A program made the translations under genes and the position numbers. From Streptomyces sp. STR69 (GTDB lineage Bacteria > Actinomycetota > Actinomycetes > Streptomycetales > Streptomycetaceae): 64,000 bases of DNA. Where the stretch lies: contig NZ_JALJRY010000004.1 of the NCBI RefSeq assembly GCF_024519455.1, forward strand, positions 1 to 64,000. The letters run 5' to 3'. Position 1 is the first letter of the stretch, and the number at the start of each line of letters is the position of its first letter. The notes under the pieces were generated by a model. It saw only the letters and a list, made by a program, of their open reading frames with translations, had not been told where the DNA came from and made no database searches. Of the stretch, positions 62,439 to 64,000 are shown piece after piece.

Positions 62439-63395
62439 ATGGCCGAACCGATCGACGCTCCGCTCGCCGATGTCGAACTGACCTCTTTCATCAAGGCGGT
62501 TCGGCGGGATCCCGGACCTCCCGCCCGGGCCGTGGGCGCGGCGGAGCTGCGTCGCGCGCAGCGAGTCCGTGCCGAAGCCCGGCCGCCGGGTCCCGAGATC
62601 GCCCACGTCGAGGATCTGACGGTTGGCTCGGCTGCCGGGGGGGCCCGCCTCTACCGGCCCTCGGCGAAGGGCGGGCCGCCCGTGGTGTTCCTTCATGGCG
62701 GGATGTGGACGATCGGCGATCTGGAGTCGCACGACCGGGCATGCCGACGATTGGCGCTCGGCGCCGAGACGGCCGTGCTGAGCGTCGACTTCCGGCGGGC
62801 CCCGGAGCACCCGTGGCCGGCCGCTGTCGACGACTGCGTGGATGCCGTCCGGTGGGCAGCGGCGGGTGGAGTTCCCGGGGCTGGGAGCGCAGACCCGATC
62901 GTCGTCATGGGTGACAGTTCCGGCGGCAACCTCGCCGCACTCGCCTGTCTGCGCCTGCGTGACGAGGGCGGACCGCTACCGGCCGCCCAGATCCTGCTGT
63001 ACCCCAACACCGATCTGACGCTCTCCTGTCCCAGCACGCGGTCGAAGGGCACGGGCTGGGGTCTGACGACCGACGATGTCGCATGGGGCGTCGAGCAATG
63101 GGTCCCCGATCCGGCCCGGCGCGCCGACCCCGAGGTCAGCCCGCTGCACGCCGTCGACCTCGGCGGGCTGCCGCCCGCCGTTGTCGTCACCGCCGAGCAT
63201 GATCCGCTTCGGGACGAGGGCGACGCCTACGCCGCTCGGCTGGCCGCAGCGAACGTTCCCGTCAGACATCGCCGCGAGGCCGGGATGGTCCACGGATTCC
63301 TCACCCTCGACACCCTCTCGCCGGCCGCCGCGGCTGCGGGAGAGAGGGTGTTCGCGGACGTCACCGACATGCTCGGCTACGCCCGCTTCCGCTGA
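62439..63395 (+). CDS. HSL-family alpha/beta hydrolase (esterase)
   Basis: A 318-residue esterase of the hormone-sensitive lipase group. The oxyanion motif is VVFLHGGMW (about residue 87), the nucleophile Ser is in GDSSGGNLA (about 162), the acid in TAEHDPLRDEG (about 253), and the His in MVHGFLTLD (about 284). It hydrolyses short-chain esters in the cytoplasm. ATG at 62439 is chosen from the domain start; there is no good ribosome site, and the upstream frame runs through the previous gene. The gap 62171-62438 holds no other convincing gene. Confidence 0.88.
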   Translation: MAEPIDAPLADVELTSFIKAVRRDPGPPARAVGAAELRRAQRVRAEARPPGPEIAHVEDLTVGSAAGGARLYRPSAKGGPPVVFLHGGMWTIGDLESHDRACRRLALGAETAVLSVDFRRAPEHPWPAAVDDCVDAVRWAAAGGVPGAGSADPIVVMGDSSGGNLAALACLRLRDEGGPLPAAQILLYPNTDLTLSCPSTRSKGTGWGLTTDDVAWGVEQWVPDPARRADPEVSPLHAVDLGGLPPAVVVTAEHDPLRDEGDAYAARLAAANVPVRHRREAGMVHGFLTLDTLSPAAAAAGERVFADVTDMLGYARFR

Positions 63396-63880
63396 CGCCT
63401 CGTCGAGCAGCGGCTGCTCGGCCGCGATCCGAACCTGGTGGGTCGTCTCACCTCGCGCCATTTCGGGTTTCGGGTGGCGCTGCGGGCTTCGCACAGAGGA
63501 CTTCGCGAACCCGACGCCCTGGCGCGCGATCGTCTTGGAGACAGACGCCTCGCCGTCACGCCCGTGCCCCTGCGCCGGCGCCCCCTGCCCGGGCGCGGGG
63601 TGTGCTTGCGCCGGTGGGCGCGGCGTTCGGTAGGGCGGTGGGCCAGGTCGGCGCAGGGGGCTGTCGGTCGGTCCCTGATCTCCTCACCATAGCGTTCACT
63701 TTTCATCCATTGCAATGGAACACTTCCTCACCGTTGCATTATCTCCAAATCCGTTGCAACGATATCTCGACACTGACCTGCATAGATATAGATTGAGCGC
63801 AACGAGCATGTTGCCCAGTCACGAAAGGCAACGTAGCGTTTCCGGTGTCAGAAACAACGAGCCGACACCCGGAGTACACG
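63396..63880. other. 485-bp region: no gene in the first part, AT-rich regulatory part from 63690
   Basis: From 63396 to about 63690 I see no gene; open frames there lack coding bias. From about 63690 to 63800 the DNA is clearly AT-rich and carries the TTGCA motifs and a promoter-like pair for the next gene. Confidence 0.6.
63706..63761 (+). promoter_or_regulatory. Array of three TTGCA-centred sites upstream of the DUF4097-like gene
   Basis: A 14-bp palindrome TCCATTGCAATGGA (63706-63719), a single CCGTTGCA (63731-63738), and a second palindrome CGTTGCAACG (63752-63761) have centres at 24 and 20 bp spacing. They look like operators for a repressor of the following gene. A -35 TCGACA (63767-63772) and a -10 TAGATT (63789-63794), 16 bp apart, follow directly. 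Confidence 0.6.
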
Positions 63881-64000
63881 ATGCAGAAGTTCGACACCAC
63901 CTCCCCGATCTCCGTCGTCCTGGACATCCCCGCAGGACACATCCAGTTCATCGCCGCGGACCGCGCCGACACCACCGTCGAGGTCCTGCCCGCCGACCCG
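63881..64000 (+). CDS. DUF4097-like protein, N-terminal part only
   Basis: The first 40 residues of a protein beginning MQKFDTTSPISVVLDIPAG and continuing into QFIAADRADTTVEVLPADP. This is the start of a DUF4097-type beta-strand-repeat protein (recognised from the N-terminal style), whose function is unknown; the rest lies beyond the window. GGAG precedes ATG at 63881 by about seven bases. Confidence 0.7.
   Translation, partial: MQKFDTTSPISVVLDIPAGHIQFIAADRADTTVEVLPADP

Noticed and set aside
62140-62481. 113-codon frame overlapping the end of the CDF gene and the start of the esterase
   Set aside because: Overlaps both flanking genes, no recognisable domain, and no ribosome site; the gap 62171-62438 is probably non-coding.
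63438-63692. 84-codon plus-strand frame after the esterase
   Set aside because: Arg-rich low-complexity translation, no ribosome site and no known relatives that I can recall.

Overview
The window looks like chromosomal DNA from a Streptomyces or close relative. The evidence is very high G+C with strong third-position GC bias, frequent GTG starts (one TTG), short SD-type ribosome sites with ATGA or TGATG gene overlaps, a complete conservon (cvnA-B-C-D), a Cys-rich leader peptide before a sulfonate uptake operon, a type B L31 gene, and a rifamycin-associated element next to a rifampin monooxygenase gene. I saw no rRNA, tRNA, CRISPR array, insertion sequence or phage gene.

Layout. 1-607: 3' part of a GH12 glucanase, closed by a perfect hairpin. 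954-5283 (minus): a DsbA-like / MBL-fold / SnoaL-like / SnoaL-like operon with its own promoter and palindrome, and upstream a MarR regulator and an FAD monooxygenase. 6074-8523: an MMPL transporter fused in frame to the last residues of a sensor histidine kinase, followed by the matching response regulator, which reads as the scar of a deletion. 9132-14374: a sulfur island with leaderless promoter, Cys-rich leader peptide, possible attenuator, ssuC-ssuB-ssuA-ssuD and a flavin monooxygenase. 14534-22670: MltG-like protein, ABC exporter with divergent MarR, HD hydrolase, GlxA-type regulator, TetR/SDR divergent pair and a dicarboxylate symporter. 22847-29047: PNGase A-like secreted enzyme, an L,D-transpeptidase-like lipoprotein, and a heterodimeric ABC exporter in which one ATP site is destroyed.

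29423-34598: DUF5709-like acidic protein, type B L31, a DUF457/YdjM membrane protein, a Ski2-like DUF3516 helicase and thioesterase II. 34619-41628: an uncharacterised protein, an orphan roadblock protein, a PPOX/F420-type protein, the conservon cvnA-B-C-(small ORF)-D and an MHYT membrane protein. 41772-45368: methyltransferase, small unknowns and a fatty-acid desaturase. 45624-47194: rifamycin-associated element plus rox. 47322-49110: secreted phytase-like esterase and a membrane protein with an LPxx repeat tail. 49299-53304: divergent xylose catabolism (xylA / xylB) with a ROK regulator. 53490-59731: APC permease coupled to an acetamidase/formamidase, a secreted amidase, and a GAF-domain regulator with a 22-bp triple repeat next to an aldehyde dehydrogenase. 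60014-62170: heavy-metal resistance (His-rich CDF, CmtR-like ArsR repressor with a 32-bp palindromic operator, Cys-tailed CDF). 62439-63395: an HSL-type esterase. 63881-64000: start of a DUF4097-like gene behind an AT-rich control region with three TTGCA sites.

Themes: many genes are paired with a visible regulator and operator (MarR x2, TetR, ROK, GAF, CmtR), so the window is rich in inducible stress, detoxification and nutrient modules. The strongest observations are the exact 19-bp rifamycin-associated element before rox, the MMPL-histidine kinase fusion, and the leaderless Cys-rich leader peptide before ssu.
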